Shown here: in pieces, positions 48,701 through 62,912 of the stretch
Position numbering within the stretch: position 1 is the first letter of the stretch
Layout: each line of letters begins with the position of its first letter
Assembly (NCBI RefSeq): GCF_001625215.2
Contig: NC_030381.2
Location: 56,132,714-56,196,713, forward strand
Direction: 5' to 3'
Length of the DNA stretch: 64,000 nucleotides
Origin: Daucus carota subsp. sativus
Lineage: Eukaryota; Streptophyta; Magnoliopsida; Apiales; Apiaceae
The notes under the pieces: generated by a model
What the model was told of the DNA's origin: nothing
What the model saw: only the letters and a program-made list of their open reading frames with translations
The model's database searches: none
Position numbers and translations under genes: made by a program

Positions 48701-50450
48701 AGGTCGTTTATTGGGCTTGTATGTTTGAAATATTTGAAAGATACCAACTTAGATGAGAACATTAGTATTGGGCCTGCACATTTAGGGGCACAGAGGTATG
48801 GTTAGGTAACCCTGCTTTATTGGACCTTTTACACATAGATACATAACACATAACATATATACAATCGCTGTTCTTCTTTGCTTTTCATCATTCTGCAAAC
48901 ATCACCCACGAAACTACAACTGAACAAAGATCTATTTTCTATCACACAATGTATTTTTATTTGTAATAATCGACATTGATATGTTCATTCTGAACCAGAA
49001 CCATATGTATTCTCATAGGTCATCACTTCCTGCACTTTGGGTTTGACCACTGGCGGAGGCACATTGGGGCAGGTGGGGTCACAGGACTCCTCTAGCTTTT
49101 CCCATTTTTATAGCTTAGATATAGTGCTGTAATACTATGATACCTTTACATAGTTGTGGACTTGTGGTTTGTAAAAAGTTAGGGGCCATCATCCTGTGCT
49201 CGCGTGACACATATTGCATACACCCAGGGATGAATGAGGCAAGTGGAAATATTGTACAAGTAAATTTATGCTTAACAAATGAAGGAATTTCACAAAATTT
49301 TAAACCAAAAAAATTCTCTGTTTTTTAATATTTCATAAAACATTACAATGGTTAAAATTGTCCGACAGTACATTGATCCTTTATAAATTATAATTATAAA
49401 TATGTGACTCGGTATTCCAAACGTTTCGGGTCGCATTTGTTCCTGGACACATGGTTGTGTCCCACGCTCCTTGTTTCTGTGTTGCAGAATGTAAAGTTCA
49501 TTAGCTATGTCATTAGTGACGTCTTTACATCCATTGCTCCACAGAAGAAAATTGTCAATTAAGATATCATTTGGTTTCATATAAACCCAACAAAGTTACT
49601 CTAACTTCCTTGAAACATAGATGAGTTATATTGTTTGGTTATGCAAATTTTCAAGTGGATAAGGTAACTTATACTTCCAAGGTATTATGAATTCCATCAA
49701 AACAAGGGAACTCCGTTACATTGTCTACTCGTGGTCGCCTGAACAAATTGACCAGTAGTACATTGATTCTTTATAATTATAATTATGTGACTTGCTATCC
49801 CAAACGTTTCCGGTCGTATTTGTTCTGGTACACGTGGCTGTGTCACACGTTCCTTGTTTCCGTATTTGTTCTGGTACACGTGGCTGTGTCACACGTTCCT
49901 TGTTTCCGTATTTGTTCTGGTACACGTGGCTGTGTCACACGTTCCTTGTTTCCATGGTGTAGAATGTAAAGCTCACTAGTTATGTCATTCGTGATGTCTT
50001 TACTTCCCTTGCTCGATAGAAGAAAATTGTCAATTAAGATATGGTTTGGTTGCCTATAACTATAAACCTAACGAAGTTACTCTAACTTCCTTGAAACATA
50101 GATGAGTTTAATTTGTCTGAGAATGCAATTTTTCAAGTGGATAAGGTAACTTATACTTCCAAGGTATCATGAATTACATCAAAACAAGGGAACTCCGTGA
50201 CATAGTCTTCTCATGGTCACTAGAAGTCACATAGTTGTTAAATGTTTTAGTTTATCTTATAATGTATTTATTTTTATTTTGTTTTCATAGGTTAACTAAG
50301 AAATTTTTTAGTTTCATTTTGTAAATTTTTATATCTCTAAAATATGTAAATATTTCATAAACAACATTTTTAAATATTTATGTTATAAATGCTTTATGCC
50401 ATGTTAATATAATTTTCATATTGTCACTAACATATATATAATTAATACAT

Positions 50451-50487
<37 letters not shown>

Positions 50488-53400
50488 ATATGATTATTTG
50501 TTGTCACTAACATATAGAACCACTTCGTAATAGTTTATAATAAAACTTTAGTTTTATTTATAATTGTTTACATCTAATTTTTTTTATTTTTTTTCTAATT
50601 CTTTATAGAGAAATAACAAAAAAATACTAATTTTTAGAGTTTTTTTTTTGTGATTTTACTATATTTTGAAAATATTTGAGAAAATGCTGTTTGCAACTAA
50701 AAGGCGACTAGATGCAACTTTTTTTATACGATTTGCAATCTGATGCAATTTTTCGTTGGAAAAAAGTGAAGTTGCTTTTGATTGCATTTGGTTGATTTAG
50801 GTTGCATTGAGTTGCGAAGTTATATTCTTGTAAAAAAATTCAGAAAAGCATATGTTTGCATTAAAAAAAATGTAATTTATGGTAAAAAAATATTAGAAAG
50901 CGGCTGTATATTTTTTTAAAAAACCTTGTTTATAATAGATATAATTTTTTATTTATATAGCAACTAGTTTAAGTTTTCTATTTAGCATCTTTATAGTGAT
51001 AATAATTAAATTTTTTACATATCTTTGTATCAAATTATCAATATGATTAATATTATCATTAGTGAAATTTCTTGGTAGATGATTTACACTATGTTTGTGA
51101 TATATTTTTTGAGGTTTTTTTTTGAAAGAAAAGAGAAGGAAGAGGGATATTTATTTTCTTTAACTTGGTCCATAGTGATATCTTAAAAGGAAGGGAATTG
51201 AAATCTAAAGATTTGGGAAGAAATTCCTTATATATTTTGCACAAAATTATTTTCCCACTTCTGGGAAGATTACGAGAAGAAAGGAACAAATTTTCTATTC
51301 TTTTCTTTCATTACGGGAACACAATGTCAAACAAAAACAACCATGTAACTTGAAGGTTCACAATAATTTACCAAATACATGCTTTAACAAGTCCGTAGGA
51401 ATTTAATTGTAACCTACTTCCAAGGTGTTTTTAGTTAACATAACCACAAAACCTGATAAACAAACGAGGCCTGGGTACCCAATGACTCTGACAAGTCCAT
51501 TAATGCCAAGTTGGTGTTTCCGTCTTCATTAGATTTATCAAATTAGCATTTACACTCATTGTATTGATCTAGTTAAGGGCTTTTTTCTGTTAAATGATGA
51601 GTTTAACAAGTTGTTCGTGAATCGTGATAGAACAGGGAAAGTTCAGCAACTGTAAATCATCACAGTTGCATTTTTATATTGAACTCTGTTTGAAATCAAT
51701 TTTTATGAGTGTAATGGTTGCTGGAGGATACATTTTTGTTTACAATTTTTATATTGAACTATTCATTGTTTTTTATGTCCCGGCTCCATATTGTTTTCTC
51801 TCCCCTGTTTAACTTGTTTGGGTATTTATCGAATTTTGGAATTTCTGGTTTAGTGGCTTATACTTTATCTTTTTCAGCTTTTAGGTCGAGTGTTTAATAT
51901 TCTTCGCGAGCATAATCCTGAACTTGCTGGAGATAGACGGAGAACAGTTATGAGGCCTCCACAAGTTCTTCGTGAAGGGACCAAGAAAACTGTTTTTGTG
52001 AACTTCATGGATCTGTGCAGAACGTATAGTCATATACTTTACTTCCCTTGAATATAAAAATCCATCCCGTTCCATATTTTGATTCTAGCTATATCTGTTG
52101 CATCAAATATCCTTATTTGCTCTGTACTTCTTTGCCATCTCTGGCTTCTTTGTGCGCTCTGTACATCTACCGCCTGCCCGGCAAAGTCAGTGTAGTTGCA
52201 CTGCATCTGTCATGTTATTCGTCTCCTGCAATTGCAGGGAAGATCTTTTCCCTTTTTTTACTGGTACAGGTTTTTAGGCCCCAAGTTTTGATGTAATTTG
52301 ACTTTTCGTGTATGAGATATTGAGATCACTTTTTTCGAGATGGTTCTGATTATTTGTGCTGACCGCATGGTGTGGTGTATAATCTGATTATAAATCTGTA
52401 TTATGCCCTTGCCAGGATGCATAGGCAACCGGAACATGTAATGACTTTCTTGCTGGCTGAATTGGGTACGAGTGGGTCCCTTGATGGACAACAAAGATTG
52501 GTTGTTAAAGGGAGATTTGCTCCAAAAAATTTTGAAGGGATTCTGCGTCGATACATTAGTAAGTACTTTTATGGTACCTGTCCATATTTGTCAGGTTGTT
52601 CCCAGCTACTGTCGTGGAGGCTGGAACTCTAAGTTGTCCCCTTAATTCTTTGATATACTATTGGTTCCGGGTGTTAGAGCACATGTCCTAGCATAAATAA
52701 TAATATGAGAGTCCAAAGAGGACTATATATTGGTGATAAAGTGTGCTGCCAAGAATCATGTTAAATAAACAATTCATATAATATGAAAAGAATATTTTAT
52801 GGAGTTTAGTGGTTGACATTCAAAAGGTGTTTAGTGGTTTGTTGATTTTAATGGTTTCTTTTAATATCAGATGAATATGTCATTTGCAATGGCTGCAAAA
52901 GTCCAGACACAATTTTGTCAAAGGAGAATCGTCTTTTCTTTCTTCGATGTGAAAAGGTACTCATTCTCTCATTTTACCCAACTCCTTTTATCTCCAAATA
53001 ATGTTAGTAAGGCTTCTTTAGTGCATTAGTAGCATTTTCTCGCGTAAGTAGTAGCAGCAGCTTAAAAGGGTAAACTGGTCAATATAGACTAGTTGTAACT
53101 GGCAGTATAAAAATGTAATTTTTTTTTTAAACTTTTCAACACTTGGCTCTCGCTCTAAATTCTCTGCTTTCTCTCTCTATAACCACTCTCTCTTTAATGT
53201 TAATCTCACTTGCTTGTTTAACTCTGATATCTCTTCTTTCTTTTCGGTCATTAGCTTGTATCTGGCTGTAATTCTCTATTTCCCACCTTAATCTGCTTGT
53301 GTTCTTAGCTTAAACATATACAAAAATACAAAGCTTCATAAATCAGAAAATTTGAAGTCCAATGTTCACTTCACTCCCCTCATGTCAGAGTAGCAGGAAT

Positions 53401-56400
53401 TACTTGATTCTTGAACTGACAACTGGTGAACTAAAATGACTACTGTACCCTTACTCACACCACTACTATAATACCGGGGGTGGCAATTTCGGGTAATGGG
53501 TCGGGTTGTCTTACCTGATCCCATTTTTGGGTCAACCCGAACCCGACCTGTTCAGTACCCCACCCAGAAATGATCCAAAATTTAATTAAAATTAATTATT
53601 TTTATTATTTAAAATTACATTTTCTTAATATATATCAAAATATATATAAATAATAATTCAATAAAATAATAATTGGATAATTTTGTTTAAAATAATATAT
53701 ATATATGACAATTATATAATTTGTAATATAAATTTATATATTATATATAAAAAAAATTTGGGTCGGGTTCGGGAATATATTATATATAAAGATATTTTGG
53801 GTCGGGTTCGGGTATACAGGGTCAATCCGAACCTGACCCGCAATATAAAAATCCCAACCCTGATTCGTACTTTTTCGAGCCGGGTTTCGGGTCCTGATGG
53901 ATTTTTCCACCCGTGTAATATTGCTATTTACTTAATAGTGTTTATATAATGGTTGTATTCTCCTGACACGAAGGATTTTATACTTAACATCTAATTGGTA
54001 TCAAGTGAACTAGATAAAAAAGAAAAACTGTTTAGTAATGCTTTTAAGAAAACTTTGATACTTCTCGGGCCAATGTATATATAGTTTCATCCTACATGGT
54101 CTTTGTTTTGACCGCCAGGGGTTTGTGATTTCAAAGGCCTTATTATTGAATCCTCGCATGTCTTCCTAAAGTTAATGATAAAAAATCAATCAATTATTAT
54201 TGCAAAAGGCTTATCAATTATTATTGCAAAAGGCTTATTATTTGCATTACTGCTTCTTTCAGTTTTTTAGTGTTTCCCAATGCTTTCTTGTAATTATATT
54301 AAATGTCTTTTGGCTTATAAGTTTACTAATTGTGTTATGGTAACATTGAGAGCTTGTGATGCATATAGCTTTTGCCTACTTTGTCTGATTTTCTCATTCT
54401 GATAGAAAAGAGAACTTTTCTACTGGCTAGCATATTGGCGTACATAATTTAATCACTAGCAGTATTAGCATCCTAAAAATTAAGGTGCATGTGTTTGCCA
54501 TGGTACATAAACTTTGTAATCTCCAGCATATATATCTTGAGATATATAGAATGCCGCTCACATAAATGCAGACCTTTATTGGTCTGGAAAGTATTTGGGT
54601 TCAGTGTTTGTGGTCAACTGGAAGAAATTAATTAAGGTTAATTGCCCATAGTACTCTACAATTTTTAACTAAAGTTATGGAATAATCTTTCTGTAAATAC
54701 CTTAATTGTATTTTATTATGAAGTAAATCATTGCTTTGTAATATCTAGTTGGTCCTTCCTATTGTGAGAATATGTGACCGCTGTTCAATACTTGTACCGT
54801 TGATCTGTTTTTTGTTCAAGTTTGAAGATTTGAAGATGATATCTTCTGTTGTTCAATAAAGTTAAATATGAATATTTGAACTTCTTCAGTATGTAATTTT
54901 TTTTAATTTCCTTCAATGGCGTTGTCTTTTTAATTGCTGTCAGTAGGATGCTCTTTGGTCTGGGTGCATGTAATATCCCGTAATTTTTAGAATAGTATTA
55001 ATTGATTAGTAATAATAATAAAGGATTAAAATTGAATTAGGATTTAAAATTGAATTAGGATATTGGGCTTAAAATATGGATCGGACTTGTATTCGGATAA
55101 CTGGTACGGTTAGAATTAGGGTTTTGACCCTCTCTATATATTGATTTGTTTCCTCATTCTTTTATTATCTTGTGCGAGCCGCCCGACCTTTTCTTCGTTT
55201 TTATTACGTAAAATTCGTAGGGTTTTTATTCACGCAAATAAGCTGTCTTGTAAAATTCGTAGTAAATTCAATTCTTATCGGATTTCGATGATTCTTGATG
55301 TTTCGGAAAGCTCTTTCAATTTTCTACAACTTTCGTTCATAATGTTTTCTCAGATTCTTTTTCGAACTGTTCTCAAAATCCCAAAACATATTCAGACCCT
55401 GTTTTTCGTTTTGAATCTGAGTCAGCAGACGTTTTATTTGATTCCCGATTCGTTACCTGTCCGTTTTTGATGAACCATACCTTTTCGGAAAGATCTTTTC
55501 GTCCTCTACAACTTTTGTGTTTTGAGTTTTCCCAAAAAAATGTTGTTTAGGGGGTCAAAACAGTATATTAGTGATCTGGGCAGATTGGATTCGCGGAGGA
55601 TTTTGGAGTCTAAGATGAGATGATTTTGGTTGGTTGCCAAGGATTGATTATATGATCTTGGATGGTGTTGATTACTTGATTTCGGTGTTGTGGTAAGTTT
55701 CTGATTGGTCTTTCTAGTGTTTTAAAAAAATTATGTGTTATATGTTTATATTTGATTGTATAAATTTGGGCTAAGTGATTATATTTTGAATTGATTTTCG
55801 TTTTCGTATATGTGTGGTGTTGACGATGATTTCGGAACTCTTATTTATGCCATGGTTTGTGAAAATAAGAATAAGAAAAAGGACTGAGTCACCGGGTTAT
55901 AGTGACAGTTTTCAGAAAATTCAGGACCGTTATCACCGGGTTGTAGTGGTCGTGGTATAAACTATGAGTTCTGAGTTATTGTTCACCATGTGATTGTGGC
56001 ATCGAATAAGAATATGAAACTGTTTTGAAAGTGTTTGTTGCGTATATTGTTATCGTATACAAAAAAGTATATTTATCTTATGTGTATACATGTTACTTGG
56101 CCCGACTAGTTGGATCGATTAGTTGCTTGCTGGGCTGTATAGCTCATTACTTACAATTTTCAGGTTTGATTTAAGAGCGAGTTGATGTGCATTGGATTTG
56201 GAGTTCGATGGTGTTAGATTTGGATTGATGTTTGAACTTCGTTAGCTGCGCCTTTGTAATAGTTACCTTTGTAATAGAATTTTAGATTAATAAATTGTGT
56301 TGTATTTTAGTTTTGAATTTAGCATTAATATTCCGAAAATTCGGGATGTCATCACCCATCTAGGGCCCACCCTCACCCCTACTCAATCCACCTGGGGCCT

Positions 56401-56754
56401 CGTCAAGGCTCCTCACAGGCCCTGGACAGGCTACAGACAGTCTTAAGAGCCAAAACTTGGCCCCACCATGGTCCCACTAGGCCTCGACCCGGCCCTGCCC
56501 TGCCCTACTAGCCCCACTTAGACCCCGTCTAGGCCCATCTCGGGGTCCATCCCCGGTCCCAAAACCCGCATCATTTTACTTAATCGCATTGGTTTCTGTT
56601 TAGTTTCTATTTTAGTATTTTGTATTGGAGTAGGACCCTATATATATATATATGATATTGTGTTTTGCTTGCACAGTGTGGTTCCGGCAGGTCTGTTGCT
56701 CAAATCAAGGCAGGTTTTCAGGCTCGTGTTGGTCGTCGGAAGGCTGGAACCTAA
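45739..56754 (+). CDS. Translation initiation factor eIF2 subunit beta
   Basis: Nine coding exons give 268 codons plus stop: 45739-45780, 47870-47978, 48109-48164, 48247-48301, 48404-48495, 51878-52023, 52416-52558, 52871-52956 and 56677-56754. eIF2 beta is part of the eIF2 heterotrimer that brings initiator Met-tRNA to the small ribosomal subunit. The N-terminal half has Lys blocks (about 22-28 and 62-67) that in the family bind eIF2B and eIF5. The conserved core follows ([37 protein letters not shown]). The C-terminal zinc ribbon has Cys220, Cys223, Cys241 and Cys244. The length equals that usual in plants. Large introns (2.1, 3.4 and 3.7 kb) hold MITEs, a tandem duplication and an LTR relic. 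The start lies just after the 5'UTR intron. Confidence 0.95.
46506..46733. mobile_element. MITE in first coding intron of the eIF2-beta gene, about 228 bp
   Basis: Imperfect inverted ends AATGCTAGAGATACCAAATT and AATTTGGCACATTTAGCATT. The inside includes a TTG/TTGTTG run. No target duplication is clear, so the superfamily stays open. Confidence 0.6.
48496..51877 (+). other. Intron 5 of the eIF2-beta gene, with a tandem duplication
   Basis: At 3.4 kb this is one of the two largest introns. Its middle is a two-copy duplication (49345-50230); the rest is AT-rich, with an (AT)n run near 50455-50482. Several short frames are seen, none resembling a gene. Confidence 0.7.
49345..50230 (+). repeat. 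Two diverged tandem copies of a roughly 400-bp unit, with 46-bp minisatellite
   Basis: Copy 1 (about 49345-49735) and copy 2 (about 49740-50230) share AGTACATTGAT, CCAAACGTTTC, AGAAGAAAATTGTCAATTAA and AACTTATACTTCCAAGGTAT in the same order. In copy 2 a 46-bp unit containing GTATTTGTTCTGGTACACGT is present three times in a row (about 49815-49952). Copy 1 has only one diverged version. Confidence 0.85.
53477..53916. repeat. GGGTCGGGTTCGGG low-complexity element, probable MITE relic
   Basis: The ends GGGGGTGGCAATTTCGGGT and GATTTTTCCACCCGTG look like degraded inverted repeats. The interior alternates GGGTCGGGTTCGGG with AT-rich sequence. It lies in the last intron of the eIF2-beta gene. Target duplication is unclear. 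Confidence 0.5.
54969..56351 (+). mobile_element. Probable solo LTR, Ty3/Gypsy type (fossil)
   Basis: A block of about 1.4 kb starts TGTAATATCCCG and ends TTCGGGATGTCA, the TG ... CA form with short inverted ends common in plant Gypsy LTRs. A TATA-like CTCTATATATTG near 55132 could be an old promoter. No internal coding region or second LTR is present, so it appears to be a solo LTR and old. I could not confirm a target duplication. It sits in the last intron of the eIF2-beta gene. Confidence 0.5.
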
Positions 56755-58645
56755 TCTGTTGGTTTTTGTCCCATCTCTCAGAAGTGCTTCAGCTTTATGT
56801 TCCATAAATTTAACAGTTAGTTTCTTTAATGTTCGATGACATCATATGTTTGTGCTTTGTTGACAATTGAATGTGGAGATTTATCAGCAATAAGGAGTTT
56901 GTTCGAATGTGATTGTTTGTTCACCTTGATTGTTTTGATTTTTTTATTTCAGTTTGTAGTTTTTAGTTTAAGAAGAGATTGTAGTAAAGTAGGACCCTAT
57001 ATATATATGGGGTCATGCTGTGAGAACAATACAAAACACTAAACATGTGAATAGGTCTCAGTGTCGGTGGATTATATACATAAGCAGCGGTCCAGATTAG
57101 AAGTTAATATTATAAATAAATTAATAAAACTTATTATATACAGTAACTACCAGATAATCATGTTTTCAAATTTCAATCAAATTGCAATTCAAATAGTTAT
57201 CAAATAACACAAAACTACATAATATAAAAAAAATCTGAAAGAGTACTGTGTATTGTGGATATGTGATTGCATGTGTTTTAAGGAAGATCAGAGCCTCAAG
57301 ACTCAAGAGTGAATTGTAGATTGCTAGTGACCATAAATTTGTATTGTTCTGCATATGTATAATTAGTTATTCTATTGATATGCAGATGTACAACTAAAAT
57401 TCTATATTATTCTCTAATTGTAGATTGCCGATTAACATGAAATCAAGTAGGTTGTTTGTTTATATTTAAACATTTATTTTTATGAAAGTTAGGCAGTTAT
57501 GTTGCTAGCGAATGATATGGAATCTGTAGAATAATATAATTTCTATTGTTGATATATCAATATAAGCATTCTAAAATTTGGTGATGTAAAGGACATGCAG
57601 TAAAATATGTTTAAATTTATCTGTAATAATATAATTTGATTGAAAAATATTGTGCCACAAGGAAACTAAGTGGCCGGTCATCAAAAAGTGTACACTGTAC
57701 AGTATGAAGCCGATCAACACACAGACATCGATAAAAATTGATGACTGAAATAGAAATTCAAACCGCCGCTCGAACAGCTTGTAACTGCCTACGTGCCATC
57801 TTGTTTCAAACTAACATATTAATAATATTTTAAATACAAAGTATATATGCACATGAAACAATCGTGTGTTCACCGGATTAAATCTGCTCGCACAGGTATC
57901 ATACCCTATATATATGTATAGGCAAATTCACAAATCTCTCAAATTTATATTATTTGACACATTAAATTTTTGAATTAATTTAACTTGAATATAATACGAC
58001 ATACAAGTTTCTCTTCATAATTTCGACAGTAAAGATTAATATTAATTTTAACAATGAAGACCATTAAAAGGATGCACAAAATCCAAGTCGGCGGTTTTTC
58101 CCCAAACAATTGTACAGTGGTTTTCTAAGAAAATTATTTTTACCAAATGCAATTATCTCATCAAAAAAACAGTAAGAAAATGCGTATTAAGCAAACATAC
58201 TCCTTCAGACTTAGAATAAGGTCACCACCTTTTAACTACAATGGACATGACTATTCCTGTATCAAGTGTCTAGTACAGTAACGGTGTAGATAAACACCAA
58301 TACTGAAATCGAACGTACAAAGTTATGCTACAAAGATCTTGCAATTCAAGCTCCCAAGTCCAGCAGAAACACCTGAAAGTTAAGTGCCGTCATTAATCAA
58401 CAACCCCCATGAATGAGTTATAAAGTTACCTTGTTTTGTTTACTTTTCTTGATTAATATTGGATAGAAAGGTGAAGTTGGATCTTTCTCAGATCTAAGAC
58501 TTTTTAATGTCCACAATTTGTTATAGATCTGTAGGGGAAAAAAAGCCTTGATACACAACTTACCATTTTCAACCATGCTCAAGTGTAGGGGATTTTTTTA
58601 GTGGAACCATAACTGTAAAATTATATCATAGGAAGTCACAGTTTT
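56755..58645. other. Intergenic region between the eIF2-beta and helicase genes
   Basis: It contains the 3' ends of both converging genes. A MITE-like start (GGGGTCATGCTGTGAGAAC) near 57009 resembles the sequence at 62922, but no partner end was found. The rest is AT-rich with no supported gene. Confidence 0.5.
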
Positions 58646-61600
58646 TTAATCATCCCAAGCATCATCAGCTGAACCTTCTTTTCTAACAATTGCTGGGGCA
58701 ATCATGTACTTATATCTGTCCTCTACGTTTACAGACATTGAACCTATTGATGGTTGCTTGGAGAGTGCAGTCCTTGCTTCTTTCTGGGCAGCTACTGCTT
58801 CCCTTTCTTTCCTTCTGGCAACCTAAAAGTCAATGGCATTATAACCTCCAAGGCTCTTAAAAATCCATGAAACAAGAGGTAATGAGATAAACAACTTCCT
58901 CAGATCATTGCCAAAGGCCAGGAAGATTTAGAGACACATACACAACTACATAGGCAGATGTATCAAATGACGTCAAACAGACAAATACCTTCCCGGTAGC
59001 AAAAGCCACAGTATTGCCAGACTGAACATCAGATATTGCTTTTCTAATTTGGGCAACAAGGAACTGCAGCAATCAAGCAAAACAGGAAAAAAACCCAAAA
59101 GCTTTCAGTAAAAGTTTATGGCGCAACAAGACAATAAAAAAAGTACCCGAGGCAAGCACCATATCACGATCAGTGTAAAATGACGAAGCTCGGCCAGTTG
59201 ATCCTGCACGACCGGTCCTCCCAATCCGATGTATATAGTCCTCCATGGTCTGAGAGTCAGACACCAGTCAGAACTAAATATATTTAGTCTGTAATCTCAA
59301 AGTAGATGTATGAAATAAAAAACTAGCAGAGTAAAAGTTTATTCCTCAGCAATTTAACCTAACATGAATATAAAGGACCTAGAACTTTGAGTGGCCTGTA
59401 ATTGTAGATACCACCCCTGAAGCGTCATCGAGAACTGTTACTGCTCTAATCATATTAGGTCACCAAAAAGTCTGTAGCAAAATACCTTTGGAAGATCTAA
59501 ATTAACCACATGGGCAACCCCTGTGACATCCAAACCACGAGATGCAACATCGGTCGCAACCTGCAAAAGAAAGGCAACAAACATCAACCACACAGCTAGT
59601 ATATTACTTAATTATATTCCCTGATTTATCATATTAACAAGGTTCATTTAGGGGCGAGGCAATATCAGGCAACCTACAGATCAATCTATTAAGATTGCAT
59701 TTACATTTATTTTGGGGGTAAAGCAACACCAGACAACCTAGAGATAATTCTGCTTAGATTGCGTATAAGCAATTTCAATGAACATGGGCCATGACCATAG
59801 AACTTGGATAATTGATGTAGAAGAAAGAAGCAACAGATGAAGAAATGCATGTGATGAATAAAATTTTGTGCTGTTATACCTTAATGAACAAAACAAAACT
59901 AAAAAAAAAACCTAAACTCCTGTAATAGTACCATAGTGGAAACAGCAGTTCCTTTCTGTGGCGCCCAGCAGTTTTAAACTAAATTACAATTGTTTACAAG
60001 AAAGACAGATTTGCAAAATACATAAGCAGCTTTACTTTCTAGCCTGTAGGTCTATTTGACTTGTAAGTGGAATCAATATCAGATTATAATGTCACTCAAC
60101 AGAAATTCACAATTCATACAAATTGAAAATTACATATCCAAAATATAATAGAGTCCATACCAAGATTCTTGTTGGACCATGCCTAAAATCACGAAGAGCT
60201 GCCTCTCTTTCACTTTGAGTACGGCCACCATGAAGTGCAACTGCATGCAATCCCTGTGCTACCAAAGCTTCAGCAACTTCATCACACCTAGTCTGCAATC
60301 AATTCCAGTTTCATGTTCCAGAATGTTAGAAATACAACTCTCAAGTAAAATACCATCCAGAAGCAACTAGTTCTTTGAACAATAGATTTCCAAGAAAATA
60401 ATAAATGGCCAGATGTTGTGACCAACTTCAACTGCAATTATAAGAGCCAAATGATGATCCAAACATTAAGGTTAGCAACTTAGCATCCGGGTTGAGAGTT
60501 TCACAGCTTATAACGTTCAAAACAAATAATTGTACGAATGATAAGAAGTAGCATTTATCAGAAATACCTTTCTTTCTACAAACACAATGGTCAAAGGAAG
60601 GGAATGACCAGATCTTTCGACCTGAGTTGCCTCTTCAACAAGCAAAGATAGAAGTCGATCAATCTGCAAGAAGTTAAAACTGCCACATCATTATTTAACT
60701 TGCATGGCAATGGACCAAAACCTGGAACAATGAGAACTATTTGTAAGAGTCAATAGTAATGATTGTCGATATGTATGTTTCATGTGTCCTTGATGGGTGT
60801 CAAAATATACTGCAACTCTTGGAGCTCAGAACCAAAATTATATGTTAGAATTATTTGCAAGGCGGAAAAGCTAATACCAGCAACCCTGTAAAATATGCAA
60901 GTTTGGGGAAGGCCCCAACTCTATCGTCTATCAGAATTTCTTTGTTCATAAATACTGAATAGCAATGGTGTTAACTTTTAAGACTTCAACTCCCAATTTT
61001 CTCCCAGAGGAAGTCTGATCCTGAGAAGTATTCATATTTATTTATTTTTTCTTCATTTGCAGGCACTATCCATATGTTACAACAATAGTATAGCAATCCT
61101 TACCCTAGTCATCAATTACTAGTGATGCACTAATTTCATTATTTTTGACATATAATTCCTTTTTCTTGCACATTTCAGCATATATTATGTATTACACTGG
61201 TTTTATTTTCCTAGAGTATAGCATCAGAAACATTACAACATAATGTGAAATTCATTAGTGCTGTCTGGTACTGGTTTTACTTTTACGAACCGTAATAAGG
61301 GTTTTTCCTAGATTCCCTTGGAAACTTGCACACCTCATAGGAAAGCAAAGGTTCCCGTGGGGGCAGAAGCTGGAGAAACCAGAGTCCAAGGTAATCTTTT
61401 TATCAAGGTAGAGACTACAGTTAATTGTTTGGCCCATTTTACAGTCCAACCTCTTGCCAAGGTGAATTATCCAGCCCCCATTTGGTGCTTCCAAGTTAAA
61501 TCTAGGTGTTTTCTAATTGCGCATAACTGAAGAAATATGGACACGTGCATAATGTTCGAGAGCAATGATCTCCTCAGCCAAGCAAGCATGCCATTCCAGG

Positions 61601-62189
61601 GGACCTTCAACCCCAACTTAATCCAACCCTTAAACACCAAACTCAGCCTGATTCTGTTAGCAACGGTTTTGAAGGCAGATTAATGGGTTAAGAAGAAAGC
61701 TAGGGCTTGGACTAATTAGAGTGGTTACAGATAACATATGTAACATATGTTATTGATGATAAAACATATAAAACACTACGACTTTGAGTGATGATAACTA
61801 TTATATATATGTTGTTTATAATTATAAATAATCATACCTTCTCATTTTCAAGAACCTTCTCTAAAATTTGAGATACATTTGCTGTAGGGCTACTCACTTT
61901 TCCAACCTTTACTTGTACCGGATCTGTTAAGTATTCCTACATATATTAACCCAACATAATTAGTACTTTGTCAAATCAAAAGTATATTAAGAGATCATAA
62001 TTCAGTAATACAGATTTAGTATCATAAAAGTAGAGCTCAATAAAAAATGTATCAGGTGCATAATACAGATATAGAAATAATCAGCTTCGTTCACAGTTGG
62101 GATATGACCTGTGCAAGAGCTTCAATCTCCAATGGCATAGTTGCACTAAAAAGCAAAGTTTGATGTTTGTTTGGAAGATTCCGCATCAC
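58646..62189 (-). CDS. DEAD-box ATP-dependent RNA helicase, 3' part
   Basis: Eight minus-strand exons are visible: 62189-62109, 61936-61838, 60663-60568, 60292-60161, 59560-59486, 59249-59160, 59063-58989 and 58822-58646. They give 274 codons and a stop. All introns are phase 0. The part seen starts at motif III (FSATMP) and covers helicase domain 2: [18 protein letters not shown], the [11 protein letters not shown] motif and [10 protein letters not shown] (motif VI). The tail [15 protein letters not shown] ... GSADDAWDD is charged. The Q motif, Walker A and DEAD box must lie upstream, and I find no exon for them between 62190 and 64000, so the gene runs past the right edge or has a very large intron. 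The conserved core makes the DEAD-box assignment firm; the subfamily is not assigned. Confidence 0.88.
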
Positions 62190-62642
62190 CTAATAAAGGA
62201 TGTCCTTATGTTAATATTAAGAGTTTCCATATTCCAGTAAGCTTCATGTGCAATACATAGACATATGAGAATGGGGTACACGTGGAGATTCATGTGCAAT
62301 GTACAGGCATATGAGAAAGGGTAAATGTAGAGCTTCATGTGCCATTAGTTGACTAACCAGACGAGAGCATACATATAGTAAAAGTAAACAATGGTATACT
62401 GTTCTCTTTTATAGTCACAGCCACTATTCTTAATCATTGTTTTAAATTTTTAGTATTATCTTTATTTGGTGCTAGTCATACCTTCCTGCGTGATATATTA
62501 GCTTACCACCTGCATGATTCACGGATCTCTTTAATATTATATAATTTTTCTATATACATTCTGAGTTAATATCTTATAATTTTTATATATATCAAGAATT
62601 ATATATAATTTTAGAAAACTTCTAATATATATATATATATAT

Positions 62643-62912
62643 AGGGTTGCGCTCAAGAGAGAACCAGTCCTTAAAATAGAACCATGGAACCACTAAGGTT
62701 CTGCCGCAGAATCCTAAATTTTAAATAAAATTTTAGGATCTAAATCTAAATACATGTTTTTTTCATGTTTTTTCATCGTTGTGTGTGTTCAAAAATAATT
62801 TTAGTAACAATTTTTGCATGTGAAGTTTTGCTGCTAAACACTAACTAATACTACAAATAAGGTAAGGGTTTCATGAGTTCTCTCTCTAATGGTTCTCTCT
62901 TGAACATGACCT
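62643..62912. mobile_element. MITE, 270 bp, in AT-rich 8-bp flanks
   Basis: The ends AGGGTTGCGCTCAAGAGAGA and TCTCTCTTGAACATGACCT are imperfect inverted repeats. ATATATAT flanks both sides, but because that sequence is simple the duplication is weak evidence. A second sequence of similar type starts directly after it (AGAGTCATGCTCTAGTGAGA at about 62922) with no partner end seen. Confidence 0.65.

Noticed and set aside
61255-61530. Possible small gene in a helicase intron
   Set aside because: Overlapping frames on both strands without family similarity or splice logic; probably a repeat fragment in the large intron between 60663 and 61838.
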